Below are positions 45,355 to 59,695 of a stretch of 64,000 bases of DNA, in pieces; the first letter of the stretch is position 1, and each line of letters begins with the position of its first letter. The DNA lies in the NCBI GenBank assembly GCA_009667805.1, contig CM019064.1, positions 378,879,120-378,943,119 on the forward strand, in the 5' to 3' direction. The position numbers and the translations under genes were made by a program. The notes below the pieces were generated by a model. It did not search any database. It was not told the origin of the DNA and saw nothing but the letters and a program-made list of their open reading frames with translations. This stretch comes from Leptobrachium leishanense (Eukaryota > Chordata > Amphibia > Anura > Megophryidae).

Positions 45355-46109
45355 AAGGGTTATTCAAAGAGTGCCGGAATTGGCACCGAATGGCGCCGAA
45401 CAGTGAATTTCACCATATGGTGCAATTTCGTGGTAGTTCAGCAATTCAGAAAGCTGTCAATTTACCAAATACTGGCAAACTGACAGCAAAATAAGGTGCA
45501 GATCGACGCAATTGGTCGATCTTCGGCGGCAGTGAAATTGTCCCATAGAGAACTAATGGTTAATCTATTCATAGAATGCCGAACTACACCGAAGTGTCAG
45601 GGAAATGCTCTGACTTTCAGTGGTTCAGTTCGACAAGTATTCTTTATTCAGCCGTTTATTCTTTTCATTTTCAGCAAACCTTCTTTTTATTCATTTATTT
45701 TTTGAATTTTTGGGGATTTTTTAGGAGAAATTTTTGATTCCCAATTTTTTTTAAGGCGTTTTTTTTTAATTTTAAAATTTTGTAACAGACCATTTTTATT
45801 ATTTATTATAGGACCTCTTTTTATTATTACCACACATTTTCATGCCTTTTTATTGTTTTAAATACCTCTTAAAGAATAATAGTTGTTTTTTTGTTGTTTT
45901 TTTTTCTGCTGTTCGGTGGTCTTTGGCAGCCTGTTCGCTGGTTTTTGGCGGTCTGTTCGGTTGGTGGTGTTCAGCAGGCTGATTCGGGGGCTCCACATTT
46001 GACGCACATCAGGGACCCTGCATTGAAAAGTGAATTCACTGCAGGGTTAGCGAACTGGAATCGCCGAACGATAAAGCACCAAAATTTCAGTGCTTCCTGA
46101 ATAACCCTT
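45355..46109. mobile_element. CAGGG-end element, AAGGG subfamily
   Basis: AAGGGTTATTCAAAGAG to CTGAATAACCCTT with ATA on both sides. Its terminal sequences (GCCGGAATTGGCACCG) differ from the 22854 copy but its layout is the same. 62009-62756 shares this subtype in reverse. Confidence 0.65.
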
Positions 46110-46279
46110 ATAGAGGATTATGCAGGGTTATGCTGGGTTCCATGGAGTCTTATTGACTCCAGCAGCAGATGCGTGCAGGACTGTTGCTGGTATCTGTCAG
46201 CAGCTACAACATATTCCGGCTCGAGCTGCTGATATTTTGCAGCTCAGCTGCAATAGGGCTGTTAATGGCGAGTCCAAAT

Positions 46280-46382
46280 GGGCCAGATCACAACTGACCT
46301 GTTAATGGAGAGCTGCAAATTGTCTCACATAATCTTTTCCAATTTGCAGCTCTCTATTAACAGGTCAGTTGTGATCTGGCCC
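46280..46382. repeat. Long hairpin, 43-bp arms, 18-nt loop
   Basis: GGGCCAGATCACAACTGACC begins an arm whose reverse complement ends at 46382. Only one mismatch was seen in the arms. Could be a tiny MITE or a precursor-like hairpin. Confidence 0.85.
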
Positions 46383-47781
46383 TATATGTAACAGTCAAAT
46401 AACTATGCCACGTATTGTATTATGCACTAGGAATGTCCAAACAAACCTCTACTGTTGCAAGCCAGGCCCTGAAACCCCATGCCAGGCCAGTCTCTGATTG
46501 CATGAGAAATCTACAAATTAAACAGCAGACTGGATAAGAATTTTAGGAATTAAATAACAGTTATAGGCTGGCAGACAATTACAAGAAATATAGACCAACC
46601 ATTGGCCGAAGCTGAATTCTAGAACTCCCATTTGTTGCAAGGATCTGGAGTTTTTAGAACTACCGTCTATTGACAATCATCTGGGAATACGGGAACTGCT
46701 ACCTGTCGGCAAAGAACCACGAGAATTTTAGAACATCCACATAACAGAACAGTTTAGGATAATTTATCTGAATTCCAAAAAAATTTAATCCGCCAAAATT
46801 TGTTTGCCTTTCCTTGCTATACATAATTTTACTGTTCTGTACTGTAATGAAGTAACTCTACTATGTAAATTGGATTAAAACCAAAGCAAACCATCCCAAA
46901 CAATGAGCATTCAGAACACTCTCCTTCTTAAACAAGGTTTATCAGAAAGTAAACCAGATGTATATGTGCTTCACATCAGGTCAGTGCTGAAGGAGTCTAG
47001 ACACTCGTGTAAGAGTTGGCTCTGTTCCAAAGGATGGAAATCCCTCCTCTGATTTCACAGGAGACCCTTTTCTCCTGCTAATGGTGTCACTAGGCAAGAA
47101 TGCTATGATGTCACCGCATTACTTTATTTTCTAATAATGCGCGGGGCTGTTTTTAGACTGAATTATATTAATAGCAATTTTACTCACAATGATTTTTGTT
47201 GGAACGCTGTTTTAAAACTCGACTAGAAGGCCACAGCTGCTTTCCTCCATAAGCATGGTTTACACCTTATGGGACACCATAAACTAAATGGGGGGGGGGT
47301 TGTGAAAACCAGTAGGGTTAATTATTAGCACATCTTTAGCACCACCCTGGTTCCCTCCACTTTTGCTTTAGCTTAGATTGCTCCTTTAAGTGTAAAATAA
47401 TAATTTTTACTCAAAGTACTGCTGGTTATTAATGTGTGCGCCACTCTACATTCAAAGGTATTCCCCGATCATCTCTGCACAACTTTTGCAAAGCTGATTG
47501 AAACCCTAGAAGCCTGGTCCAGTGGGAACTGATTGACAGCCTTATTGGTTAGTGCATTGGAAGGCTGTCACATCCCTCAGGGGATAGCACTTGACTCACT
47601 AAGACCATTTAAATAAGTTAATGTAGCCATCGTGGCTACAGTGTCCCTTTAATTTTCTGTACTGTAGAATGGAATACAATCTGCACATGCTCTTAAATTA
47701 TAACTATACAATTCATAGTACTTGACACAGCACCAGCACTACCGGTAATCCTCAGAGAATATTGTGGGATTAGGATATACA
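46383..47781. other. Unassigned stretch
   Basis: No gene or recognised element. A run of about ten G lies near 47290. Confidence 0.5.
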
Positions 47782-48643
47782 CAGGGTTATCCAAAGAGAT
47801 CCGAATTGCTTGAGAAAGGTAACCGAACGCTGAAAATCAGTGTTCGGTTACCTTTCCTGACCATTCGGCTATCCAGAGAGCAGGCAATTCGCCAAGTCCT
47901 GGCGAATTGCCTGAACATACGGTGCCTGTTCGGTCCCTGTTCGAGGGCAGTGAAATCCCCATAGAGAAGCACTGCTTCGTCTATTCAGAGAACACAAACC
48001 AGCAGTGAAAGGTTCCCCTATTGCCCTGCCATTCGGTGGTTTAATTCGTCAAATTTATTCAGGAGAATCCCATAGGCTTCAATGTTAAAAATATTCCCGT
48101 TTTAATTCAATATCTAATAAACCGTTCATTATAAAATTCTGCAGCAAAAAGTCTCTTTATTTATAGATTTTTTAGGATACTTTAAGCATTTTTCTGTTTT
48201 TTTTTTAAAAAAAATTTCAGTTTACTTATTTTTTTTGTAACAGCCCTCTTTATTATCATTCCCTGGACCTCCTGTGAAAATTTCAGACATTTTCGCTCAG
48301 TAGTTTCTTTGCAAACAGCGTTTCATTTTCCCAGATTCATACAAATGGTTTTGCTAATTTATTCACTGCCTCCTCTACATCACAGCTGCTTCGGCTATGT
48401 GTGATTCGGCTCCTGTTCGGCTTCTTCGAAGGTTAATCCAGATGTTTTTGCTTGTTTTCAGCGTGCATTCGGTTAGTTTTAGTCAGGTTTTCGGCAGCTT
48501 TTCCCTGCAATTCGGGGACCCTGTGCTGTTTGCTGAATACACCGCAGGGTCACCGAAATGCAATCGGCAAAAGGAACCGAATTGAAGAGAACGAAAAGTC
48601 ACCGAACGTGCGGTGACTTTTCGAATCTCTTTGGATAACCCTG
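47782..48643 (-). mobile_element. CAGGG-end element, inverted copy
   Basis: CAGGGTTATCCAAAGAGAT to CTCTTTGGATAACCCTG. Reverse orientation relative to 22854-23724, with the GGTAACCGAACGCTGA hairpin near its left end. It abuts the Tc1 at 48645. Confidence 0.8.
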
Positions 48644-49098
48644 ACAGTTGTGTTCAAAATTATTCAACCCCCAATGCTGTAAAGGGTTTTAGGGAATTTA
48701 GTGTACATTTGTAATTGTTTTCAGAATGAAATCCTACAAGGACTTTTTAAAGAACCATATGCAACTAAAACGACATCAATTGGTTTTGTAATACAGTAGT
48801 AAATGTTTCTTTTGTGAATTCTTCCTTGACACAATTATTCAACCCCTTAAAGACTACCACTCTGAAGAACAGAGGTTCATTCGAGTGTTTTCAATCAGGT
48901 ATTGAAAACACCTGTGGATGTCACGGAGCAGCAATAAAGCATAATAAGCACCAATTAGGCAGCTTTAAAATGACTGTGATACTCAGCTCCTTCTAGACAT
49001 TTACTGGTGTGGTTACAAACATGGTGAAGTCAAGAGAATGGTCCAGGAAGACAAGAGAAGAGGTGATTACTCTTCACAGGAAGGGCAATGGCTATAAG

Positions 49099-49694
49099 TG
49101 TCATGTCCATGTTGGAAAGGGACCGGATGAGAACCCAATAGAGGAGTCTGTAAGATGCCTGGAGACGCTCTGGAGGAGCTGAGTAGTTTTTAGGGCAAGG
49201 TTAGAGAACGGTACTGCGATACTGTGAAGTAGAGGAGCTACTGTTCACTCTGAGGGAGAACAATTGTGAAGCGATGCCAGAGAGCATTCACCGGGTTTAT
49301 ATAGTGGACAGGGTGGAGGTGGACACGCCTCTACCCTGTGCACTGCCTCCACCCAGTCCTGCTGGAGGTCAGTTTGAATACTCCCCCCTGAGGTCTCTGC
49401 AGGGCTCTGACTCCACCCCCCTCCAACCATGGGGGTTTCGATCCGCCCCCGGGCGCCATCTTGGCCAGCTCCACCTGGCCGGCGTCCCATGTGGAAGGTG
49501 GTGGCCGCATGGACGGCGGAACGCCATGCCCTGATGGCCAGGGAACGCCGCCGACGGGGAGCGGCCATCTGGACCGGAGGACCCGTGGACTGAGGACCCC
49601 GATGGCTCCGGAGAGCGGCGGTTCGGGAGCCTGCGGACCCGGAGGGGGCACTCATGGCCATGCGAGGATGGGGCGGCAGCTGGTGAGACGTGAC
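49099..49694 (-). repeat. Gypsy-2 3' LTR
   Basis: 596 bp, TGTCACGTC...GACATGACA on the minus strand. ORFs reading through it on either strand are not genes. Confidence 0.95.
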
Positions 49695-50576
49695 AGAACC
49701 CCCCCAGAAGGAGCGACCTCCGGGCGCGAGCGGGACCCGGCCTCGAGGGATGCGCCCCATGAAAGGCGTGAAGCAGGTCAGGGGCGTGTACCTGAGAGGC
49801 AGGTTCCCAGGAACACTCCTTAGGGCCGTACCCCTTCCAGTCTACTAGATACTGGAGTCGACCACGGTGCATGCGGGAATCAAGGATCTCAGCAACTTCA
49901 TATTCCAGGTCGTCGTCCACCAGAACGGGGGGAGGTGGAGACGGGGTCCTGTCAGGAAAGGGATCAGGAGTCCAGGGTTTCAACAGGGAGACGTGGAACA
50001 CTGGATGAATGTGGAGTGAGGGTGGCAATGCAAGTTTGAGAGCCACCGGGTTAATGACGGAAAGGACCTGAAAGGGGCCAAGATATCGAGCTTCAGATGA
50101 GTTGTCGACAGAAGGACGTAATCACCAACTTGATAGTCAGGAGGAGGGCGACGAAGTTTGTCGGCTTGTAGTTTGTATCTGGCTTGGGCTAGTAGAAGGT
50201 TGTCCTTGGCGACACGGAATCCCTGCTGTAGATCAGCGACATGAGAGGTAGTGTCCGGTACCGAGGAAGAAAGGGGCAGATTTGGAATGAATGTGGGATG
50301 GTACCCATAATTGCCGAAGAAGGGGGATGTCTTGATCGATTCATGATTGTGTGAATTGTATGCGAATTCCGCAGATGGAAGTAAAGTAATCCAGTCGTCC
50401 TGTAGATGAGTGGAGAAACAGCGCAGAAACTGTTCGAGTGTCTGGTTGGTCTTTTCCGATTGGCCGTTGGATTGTGGATGATATGCGGAGGATAGGTTGC
50501 CAGTGATGTGGAGAATGGAACAAAAGGCCTTCCAGAATCTAGCGGTGAACTTTTGTTTCTTTGACAAACAGTGCAA
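49695..50576 (-). pseudogene. Gypsy-2 Pol C-terminal part (integrase end and chromodomain), out of frame
   Basis: After the break at about 50552 the element continues in another frame with RFWKAFCSILHITGNLS, HPQSNGQSEKTNQTLEQF (integrase catalytic Glu region) and AEFAYNSHNHES. Another shift near 50070 leads to LALPPSLHIHPVFHVSLLKP and a chromodomain EVAEILDSR...YLVDWKGYGPKECSWEP. The expected segment between the integrase zinc finger and RFWKAF, which carries the first two catalytic Asp residues, is absent. A small loss also explains the second shift. No stop is met before the LTR in the last frame. Confidence 0.9.
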
Positions 50577-53500
50577 GAGTTGACGTACTGTTTTACCATG
50601 TCAGTCATTGAGGGCCACCAAAACTGACGTTTGAGCGTGTGTAGGGTCTTGGATATCCCTGGATGTCCGGATAGTAAAGAATCATGGCATTGGTATAGGG
50701 TGTCTAGTCTGGCCTTTTCGGGTACAAATATTCGTCCTTTTCTGATGTGAACTCCTTCGGGTGTAACCGGAAGGGATGTGTCGGCTGTTAACTGTTTTAT
50801 TTTTTCATGGAGTGGTTGGATGGTCCCGAGAAAATGTTCTTCTTTTAGGATGGTGGGTTGTGGAGTGGGTGTAGTAGGTGCGTCGTTATACCTTCTGGAG
50901 AGGGCATCGGCTTTTCCATTCCTTGAACCGGGTCGATATGTTATGTGGAAAGTAAAGCGGTTGAAGAATAGGGCCCATCGTGCTTGCCTTGGTCGTAGTT
51001 GTTTAGCGGATTGGAGGTATTCGAGGTTTTTGTGGTCGGTTAGGACCGTTACTGGATGTGTGGCGCCCTCAAGCAAATGGCGCCATTCTTCGAAGGCTCT
51101 TTTTATGGCGAGAAGTTCTTTATCCGTGATGTCGTAGTTCTGTTCTGAGTTATTCAGTTTCTTGGAGTAATAGGCTATTGGATGTAAGAGATTGTCAGGG
51201 CTGCGCTGGGACAAGACTGCTCCTGTGGCGATCTTGGAGGCATCAACTTCTACGAAGAAGGGAAGTTGGGGTTTTGGCAGAGTCAGGACCGGTGCTGTAG
51301 TGAAGCACTCTTGGAGTGTGTTGAACGCCTTTTGGGTTTGGGGGGTCCAATGGAAGGGGACTGATGGTTTGGTGAGATGTGTCAACGGATGGATGATGTC
51401 AGAGAAGCGTTTGATAAACCAGCGGTAAAAATTGGCGAAGCCGATGAATCTTTGTACTTCCTTTTTTGTCCTGGGGATGGGCCAGGTATGAATTGCTTGT
51501 ATTTTTTGAGGGTCCATTTCTATTAATCCCGGAGATATGATAAATCCTAAAAAGGAGATCTTGGTCGTCTCGAAGACACATTTATCAAGCTTGGCGAACA
51601 GGTGGTGGTCTCTTAAACGTTGTAGCACCATGGTCATATGATGACGATGTTCAGATAGAGAAGAGGAAAAGATGAGAATGTCGTCTAGATATGCTATAAC
51701 GAAACGATCCAAGAGATCACGAAAAATATCGTTTACCAAATGCTGGACGGTAGCAGGGGCATTACACAACCCATATGGCATGACGGTGTATTCGAAGTGG
51801 CCATAGCGTGACCGAAAAGCGGTTTTCCACTCGTCGCCATGACGCATTCTCACCAGGTTGTAGGCACCCCGAAGATCCAGTTTAGTGTAAACTTGAGCGG
51901 TTTTTAGTCGCTCCAACAATTCAGGGATGAGAGGTAGAGGATATCGGTTCTTAATTGTTATAGCATTCAGTTGTCGATAATCTATGCAGGGGCGAAGACC
52001 CCCATCTTTCTTTTTAACGAAAAATATCCCTGCTCCGGCAGGGGAGGTAGAGGGACGGAGGAATCCCTTACGGAGGTTTTCGTCAATGTATCCTTTGAGG
52101 ACTGTTAGTTCGGGCTCAGAGAGAGGATATAAACGACCATAGGGTATGACTGCACCAGGCAAGAGATCAATAGGGCAGTCGTAGGGGCGTTTAGGCGGTA
52201 AGGTTTCAACCCCCTTTTCATCGAATACATCAGAAAAAGCTTGGTAAGTATGTGGTAACTGTACTCCTAGACGCACCATATTGGTATCCAGTATGGTGTT
52301 AACGGTATGAACGGCCTGAAGACATCTCTCTTTGCAATGAGGTGAGCAAAAGGAGATCTTGGCTGTAGACCATTGAATGTAGGGGTCGTGTTTACGTAGC
52401 CAGGGTAGGCCAAGGATTACTGGAAATATGGGAGATGACACAATATCAAAACGGATCTCTTCTAGATGATTGGTACCTATAAGCATTTGTAATAAGGCAG
52501 ACTCCGTAGTGATTGGCCCTGATTTCAAAGGAGACCCATCAACCAGTTGAATTTCAATAGGTGCATTTTTATTGTGTAAAGGGATGCCAATGCGTGATGC
52601 AGTGGTGGTATCAATGAAACATCCGCTAGCCCCTGAGTCCACCATGGCCTGGAGAGGAATCCTCATCTGTTGCCACTGTAACAAGATGGAGATCATTAGT
52701 AATGGTGAGACGGAGGACTTTCGAGCTGTCAGGGGGGAGATGACGTGACGAGGTTTACCTCTTGTCGGTTTCACCGGACAGGTACGGGCTTGATGGTTGA
52801 CCCCTCCACAGTACATGCATAGACGTAGCCGTCTGCGTCTTTCTCGTTCCGCTTGCGGCAAACGTCCATCGACGAGACCGATTTGCATAGGTTCTGATGG
52901 GGGTTCAGACGGGATCGCTGGAACTGAGGTCCTAGATGTGATAGGAGGGAGTACAGTGGAGGAGGGGGAACGATTGGCACTCACTTGAGTAGGAGTATTG
53001 AGCCGTTCGAGACGGCGTTCTCTGAGACGGCGATCCATTTGGATACAGAAGCGAGTTATCCCTTCAAGAGTGGGTGGTATACCCACGCGTGCTACTTCAT
53101 CTTTGAGGGGTTCTGAGAGACCCATGCGGAATTGGTCGATAAGAGCCATTTCGTTCCAACAGGTGTCATGGGCATAGTGGCGGAAGTCCGTTATGTATTC
53201 CTCCACCGGTCTGCGGCCCTGCCTAAGGGCTCGTATAGCACTTTGAGCGGTGGACTGTTTGTTGGGGTCTTTATACATCGATTCAAGGGCTTCGGCGAAC
53301 GTGATCCAAGAGTCCAAAACAGGGTCTTGCATATTCAACAAGGTATAGGCCCACTTCTTAGGTTCGCCACCCATCAGTGAGATTACAGTACGGACCTTAA
53401 CGTAATCGGAAGCGTAGGTGCGAGGCTTTAAGGAAAACAGCAGGTGGCAGTCTAGTAGAAATGTGTCAAAACTAGCCCGATTTCCACAGAAACGTTCAGG

Positions 53501-53737
53501 TAGGAGGACGTTGGGTTCGGGAACCTGGGAGTGGTCATCAGGTCTGCTGCTTTGGCGTGCATGCTGGACATCGGGCGTGGGATAAGGTGGGGGTGCAGCG
53601 GTGTTGTGCACCTGGGCCTGAAGATCCCTTTGCTCCATCCGTAGTTCCTGGACGGAACGAGCCAGAGAGGTTACCTGCTGGGTGAGGGTAGCGAGGGCAC
53701 CCATAAGATCCATGGGTTCAGTTGTGGCTTCACAATC

Positions 53738-53749
<12 letters not shown>
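50552..53749 (-). CDS. gag-pol: Gypsy-2 Gag-Pol fused polyprotein (open to the integrase zinc finger)
   Basis: About 1066 residues in one frame. Residues 14-45 are a likely coiled coil (LMGALATLTQQVTSLARSV). Residues 83-240 are the Gag core. The zinc knuckle is CMYCGGVNHQARTC (311-324). Protease DSGA is at 371-374 with ILGLPW near 445. RT has LDLRGAYNLVR, MPYGLCNAP and YLDD (687-690). RNase H has EVDAS (835), DKELLAI (878) and LTDHKNL (905). The integrase zinc finger is H1022, H1029, C1059, C1062. Gag and Pol share one frame, unlike Gypsy-1. The first Met (53749) lies inside the LTR; Met13 (53713) aligns better with the Gypsy-1 start and may be the real one. After residue 1066 the frame is lost at a deletion. 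Confidence 0.94.
53726..53737 (-). promoter_or_regulatory. Gypsy-2 self-primer binding site
   Basis: GATTGTGAAGCC on the minus strand, directly after the LTR. It pairs with GCTTCACAATT inside the LTR (53911-53901): ten Watson-Crick pairs plus a G-U at the LTR edge. No TGG-type tRNA site. Confidence 0.65.
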
Positions 53750-55280
<1,531 letters not shown>

Positions 55281-55503
55281 TAAGATTGAATGTCACTTGG
55301 GGGTTGAATAAAACTGATAATGATGTGAGCACAGAAAAGACATTTGTGGTTATTTCATTATAAATGTTATGTTATATTTGTCTGACCTACACGTGCCTCT
55401 TTGATTTAATTGTAAGCAAGATGACTGAATGATCAAAATCAATGTCAAACTGGCCAAAACACTCAATTTCAGTGGGGGTTGAATAATTTTGAACACAACT
55501 GTA

Positions 55504-56041
55504 TATATATATTTTTAAAACAACTTTATTTATGACTCAAAGTAAGTGGATCATCTAGTCAGGAAACAATACATATGGTCCAATCAATCATGATAATGGC
55601 ATTTAACGTTATCACGTGACATATGTTGTGAGTGTGACAGGGTAACATTGTTTGATGACATTTGTGATAGTTTAATTAAGCCCTTTGAATAACAGACAGA
55701 CATACAAAGTTTGAAATAAGAGATAAATAAATCACAAAGCGAAAGTCTTCTATGCAAAATATTTAGTAAAAAAAACTCTCACTATTGTGTGTAACACAGA
55801 TAATCACTCTTTGCATTCAAAGGGTTAGACAGGACAGAAAAGCTGACTTGAAATAACTTTTGCAGGATTATTATTTCTTTTACTTATTTTGTACTTACTG
55901 GTACATGTGTGATAATATGACACATAGCTGAAAGGTTATTACATTGCAAGATAACACTTCACCATTGTGATCAATGAGGAAAATTATGGACATGTCAAGG
56001 TTTTTGAAGACACTCACTAAGCGTCACTACACAAATACTTA
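55504..56041. other. Unassigned stretch
   Basis: A/T-rich; no gene or recognised repeat. Confidence 0.5.
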
Positions 56042-56206
56042 CAGGGCTATTCAGAGAGAGGTGAAAACCTTGAGAATTGGCAGGAGAAGAGAAGAATCTA
56101 GACCAAATAGCCAATTTGGAAAGTGAGATAAAAGTGAGAATTTTGACCTAGAATTTTCACTTCTCCAGTCATTCTCAAGGTTTTCACCTCTCTCTGAATA
56201 GCCCTG
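56042..56206. mobile_element. Short CTATTCA-end MITE, intact copy
   Basis: 165 bp, CAGGGCTATTCAGAGAGAGG to CTCTCTGAATAGCCCTG, with TTA on both sides (56039-56041 and 56207-56209). Relics of the family: 1746, 15712 and 58262-58330. Confidence 0.82.
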
Positions 56207-56209
56207 TTA

Positions 56210-56975
56210 GTATAGAGGATGGCCACCATTCTCACGCCAGTGGGTGGGAAAAAAACGGAGCTTCCTGAGTGATTTGATAATTCCCTATTGTGCATCATTA
56301 TGTTCCATGCGTCAGTAGCATTGCTAAATTAATTTGGAGTTTTCTATGATGTTCGCAAACAAGAGGGGAGACAGAGGGCAAGGACAAAGAGTCAGACAAG
56401 CATTAGAGAGTCTCTAATCCTGTTATCACCAAATGACCTGCAAAAGCCAGACCGAGGGACAGCAACTTTGGCATCCCATATGTTCTGGAAATTCAAATCT
56501 CATGAAGTCTAGTTAGCTCATAAAGTGACTGAGCATTATGGGAAATCTAGCTTCAAGACATCTGGAGTGCCAAGGCTGCCGACCCCTGATCTAGACAAAA
56601 CTGGCACGATTAGTAAAGACAAAAAACCCGCTGTGAAGCATTTACAATATTTGGACTAAAATTGCTGGTCATTTGTCAGCTCCATATAATACTTTATGAA
56701 TGAACGGCAAGTATTCTCTTGGTCTCATAGACATCAACTTATCAATGTTCAAATTTCAATACGGCAACATAATAGCAGTGGTAATAATTCCAGAGCTGAA
56801 AATTTGAAATGCTGAGCTAACAGCCATGATGGAATTTTACTTGTCACCATTGACCGCACTCCCTTAATCTTTAGAAATCACTCCCACCAATCACATTCCA
56901 CTCCGTCCATTCTTACACTTCTCATCTGTTTGTATAAATTTTTTGAAGGTCACTAAAAAGTATGAGACGCCCTCA

Positions 56976-56979
<4 letters not shown>
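56210..56979. other. Unassigned stretch
   Basis: No gene or recognised repeat. Confidence 0.5.

Positions 56980-57013
<34 letters not shown>
56980..57013. repeat. (AT)n microsatellite
   Basis: About 17 uninterrupted AT units. Confidence 0.95.
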
Positions 57014-57015
<2 letters not shown>

Positions 57016-57120
57016 CCCGTCTCATGGCTGGTTGTCATAACCTTATTGGATTTTCAGTAGGGAATCCTAAATGTAGTCCTTTAACATGCCACAAAAATGA
57101 TACTTTAATGATCGGTATGG

Positions 57121-57162
57121 TCTCAATGTATCCTTCCTGGTAAAATCCTTTATAAATAAATG
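57121..57162 (+). mobile_element. SINE tail fragment
   Basis: TCTCAATGTATCCTTCCTGG then TAAAATCCTTTATAAATAAA; only the shared 3' tail remains. Confidence 0.7.
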
Positions 57163-58146
57163 GTAAAGATGTTGCTGTTTATACACCAGTCTGAGAAAAC
57201 CTAAGAGGAACATTTCGGAATAAAAGGAGGACATGAAGAGACCATGTTACGCTTAGCTGTCACTATGCTTTTTAACACGTGGAACAAACAATTTTTTTAA
57301 TTTGTGTCTGAAAATTCAGAGTGTTCTGTTCTTAATTATAATAAAATTGTACCAGAACACAGTGTTTTTGTTTGTTTTTTGATGTGCGTGGTCGTACGCC
57401 GAAGAACGTGATAGCAAATCTTGCATTATTTCCCATTTTCTCACCACTACCACCTCCTCGCTGACCTCTCCAGGAAGAGCACGCCATGGAGGGGGAGTGG
57501 GAAAACTTGCTGTGGTTGGGGAGTTAGTCAGCAATATTCCAGACGGATGAGGGTCTGGGATGTCTGTGATGTCTTACTCACTTTGGGAATGCCTCATGCT
57601 TGATGTAAAAAGGAGACTCACTGATGTCACATAAAGAGTATATATATAGAAAAGCTACATGCCGTTCTGATATGAATCACTGTGGCTCTGCGTCGTATCT
57701 ACAGCAGAAATAAATACCATGTGATGGAAATGGCTTGGTTAATTCATATACAATAAAATGTTCACTACTAAACTATGCTACACAATTACAGAACTCTGCC
57801 TGGAACTCGTACGCATTCTCGTCTTTGGTTCCCATTGTGGTGGCATTTAAGAAACTCATTGGGCAGATGAGATGCTGTTTTATTTCTGCCAAATGATTTC
57901 AGTGCAGTTTTTTTGATTGGTGGTTTTAAAAAATATAAAAAGGAAAGGGTGATCTTGAGAGAAAAGAAAGAAGGGGGAATAAAACATAAAGGGAGACAGT
58001 TAAAAACACATAAAAATCAGTCCTGTGCACTTCTCCCAAAACTTCCAGGGCACGGTATTCAGGCCCGCTTAATGCATAAAACATTCCAAAATATTGTCAG
58101 CTTTGCTGAACAACAACACAGGTTTTTCGTTTTTCTTAAAGGGTCA
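57163..58146. other. Unassigned stretch
   Basis: No gene or recognised repeat. Confidence 0.5.
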
Positions 58147-58250
58147 TTATTTATTTATAAAGGATTTTACCAGGAAGGATACATTGAGATTTCTCTCGTT
58201 TTCAAGTATGTCCTGGGTTCAAGAACATTGAAGTGCTACAGTTACAGAAA
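58147..58250 (-). mobile_element. SINE-tail element with alternative body
   Basis: Same alternative body (AAGAACATTGAAGTGCTACA) and shared tail as 43421-43530, reverse strand. Confidence 0.65.
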
Positions 58251-58737
58251 TACAAAGTAATAAAATGCTGACCTATAATTTTCCATTCTCCAGTCATTCT
58301 CCTCCTTTTCACCGCTCTCTGAATAACCCTGCTAGTGTACCTGGCCTAGCAGACAGACAGGTATCTTCAGGTAGAAAGAAAATGAGATTACTGGGTAAAA
58401 ACAGAGATAATGTGGTAATAAACTGATAAAGACAATGAAAGGTATGAGGCACTCAATCTAGAAAGATTCAGACAGACATAAAATGAATATAGGCAAACTG
58501 AGGAAGAGATAAGATAAAGGAAGTATGAGAGAGAGAAAGATAAAGAAAGAAATGGCAATGCTGGGACAGAGATAAAGCAACCTATCAATCACCAGTCAAT
58601 ACATACATGATATACAAGCAAAAAAGGATACATATAATAACGTGAAAAAATAATGTGAGCTTGTCCCAGAGTTTGAAAAATATTAAAATAGACTCTAAGA
58701 AAAGGAATTATAGCTTTACTTATACCATTTATATTAT
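58251..58737. other. MITE relic then unassigned
   Basis: 58262-58330 is a degraded right end of the CTATTCA-end family (TCTCTGAATAACCCTG). The rest is purine-rich with nothing recognised. Confidence 0.5.
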
Positions 58738-58885
58738 TTTAGACTGTAAGCTCCTATGAGCAGGGCCCGCTACACCTCTTGTTTCCATCCTATGTCCGTT
58801 TATATGTATTTCGTTCCCTTTGGTTAAGCGCTGTGGAAACAGTTGGCGCTATATAAATGATGACAATAATAATAATAATAATTAT
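58738..58885 (-). mobile_element. CR1/L2-type 3'-end fragment
   Basis: TTTAGACTGTAAGCTCCTAT, then GTTGGCGCTATATAAATGAT and an ATAATA microsatellite. Nearly the same segment recurs at 59538-59695. Confidence 0.55.
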
Positions 58886-59537
58886 CACATGAGGTTTCCC
58901 ATTCAGGCTCTCATTTGAAACATCATCAAAAACGTGTTCATCAATCACAACTGGGTTTGCCATCTTTGCATTGGTTGCCATCACTCACCTAAATTCAGGG
59001 CTCAAGTCGAGGGGGAACACAGTTCTATCACTATTTTTTGCGGAGGGAACTGAGTTCCCATTCTTCCCATACACTAAAAATGTTGTATTCAGGTGTTCAA
59101 TAATATCTTTTCTTGTTAAGTCACACAAATATAGGATTTATCTTACATTTTTGCTAAACTCCACACATATCATATATACATAAATATATTAGACTTGAGT
59201 GTGTTTTTTCATAACCCTGTTCCTCCATGGGATGTGCTATGCTGTCCTCGCAGCAGGTGGGTCTAAATACCGTGTGCCAGCATAGCACACCCAACTGGCT
59301 CCCCATACCCGCCAATGTCCTGCCCCAATTTTGATTGCACCATTAATTAAGAATTGGAAATCTATGGTCTATACTAAGGCAGGTAAGTGAAGTAGAAGCA
59401 CGTAAGAAATCCCCTGCAGAAATACTGACAGTCAATATCCAGCAACAGAAATTGGGGTTAGCCTGGAACATGAATAGAACAAAGGATATTGATTGACTGA
59501 GATAGGAGCATATAAAGTAAAACTTCACTTTTATTCC
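58886..59537. other. Unassigned stretch
   Basis: No gene. A short imperfect hairpin TGTGCTATGCTG/CAGCATAGCACA lies near 59235-59290. Confidence 0.5.
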
Positions 59538-59695
59538 CTCTAGACTGTAAGCTCCTATGAGTAGGGCCCTCTACACTTCTTGTTTCCACCTTATGTCTGT
59601 TCATATGTATTTCATTCCCTTTGGCTATTGTAAAGCGCTGCGGAATCTGTTGGCGCTATATGAATGATGATAATAATAATAATAATAATAATAAT
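59538..59695 (-). mobile_element. CR1/L2-type 3'-end fragment
   Basis: TCTAGACTGTAAGCTCCTAT, then GGCGCTATATGAATGATGAT and an (ATA)n run. Confidence 0.55.

Noticed and set aside
49245..49823. Pro/Arg-rich ORFs near Gypsy-2
   Set aside because: They lie in the LTR and polypurine region, mostly antisense to the provirus.
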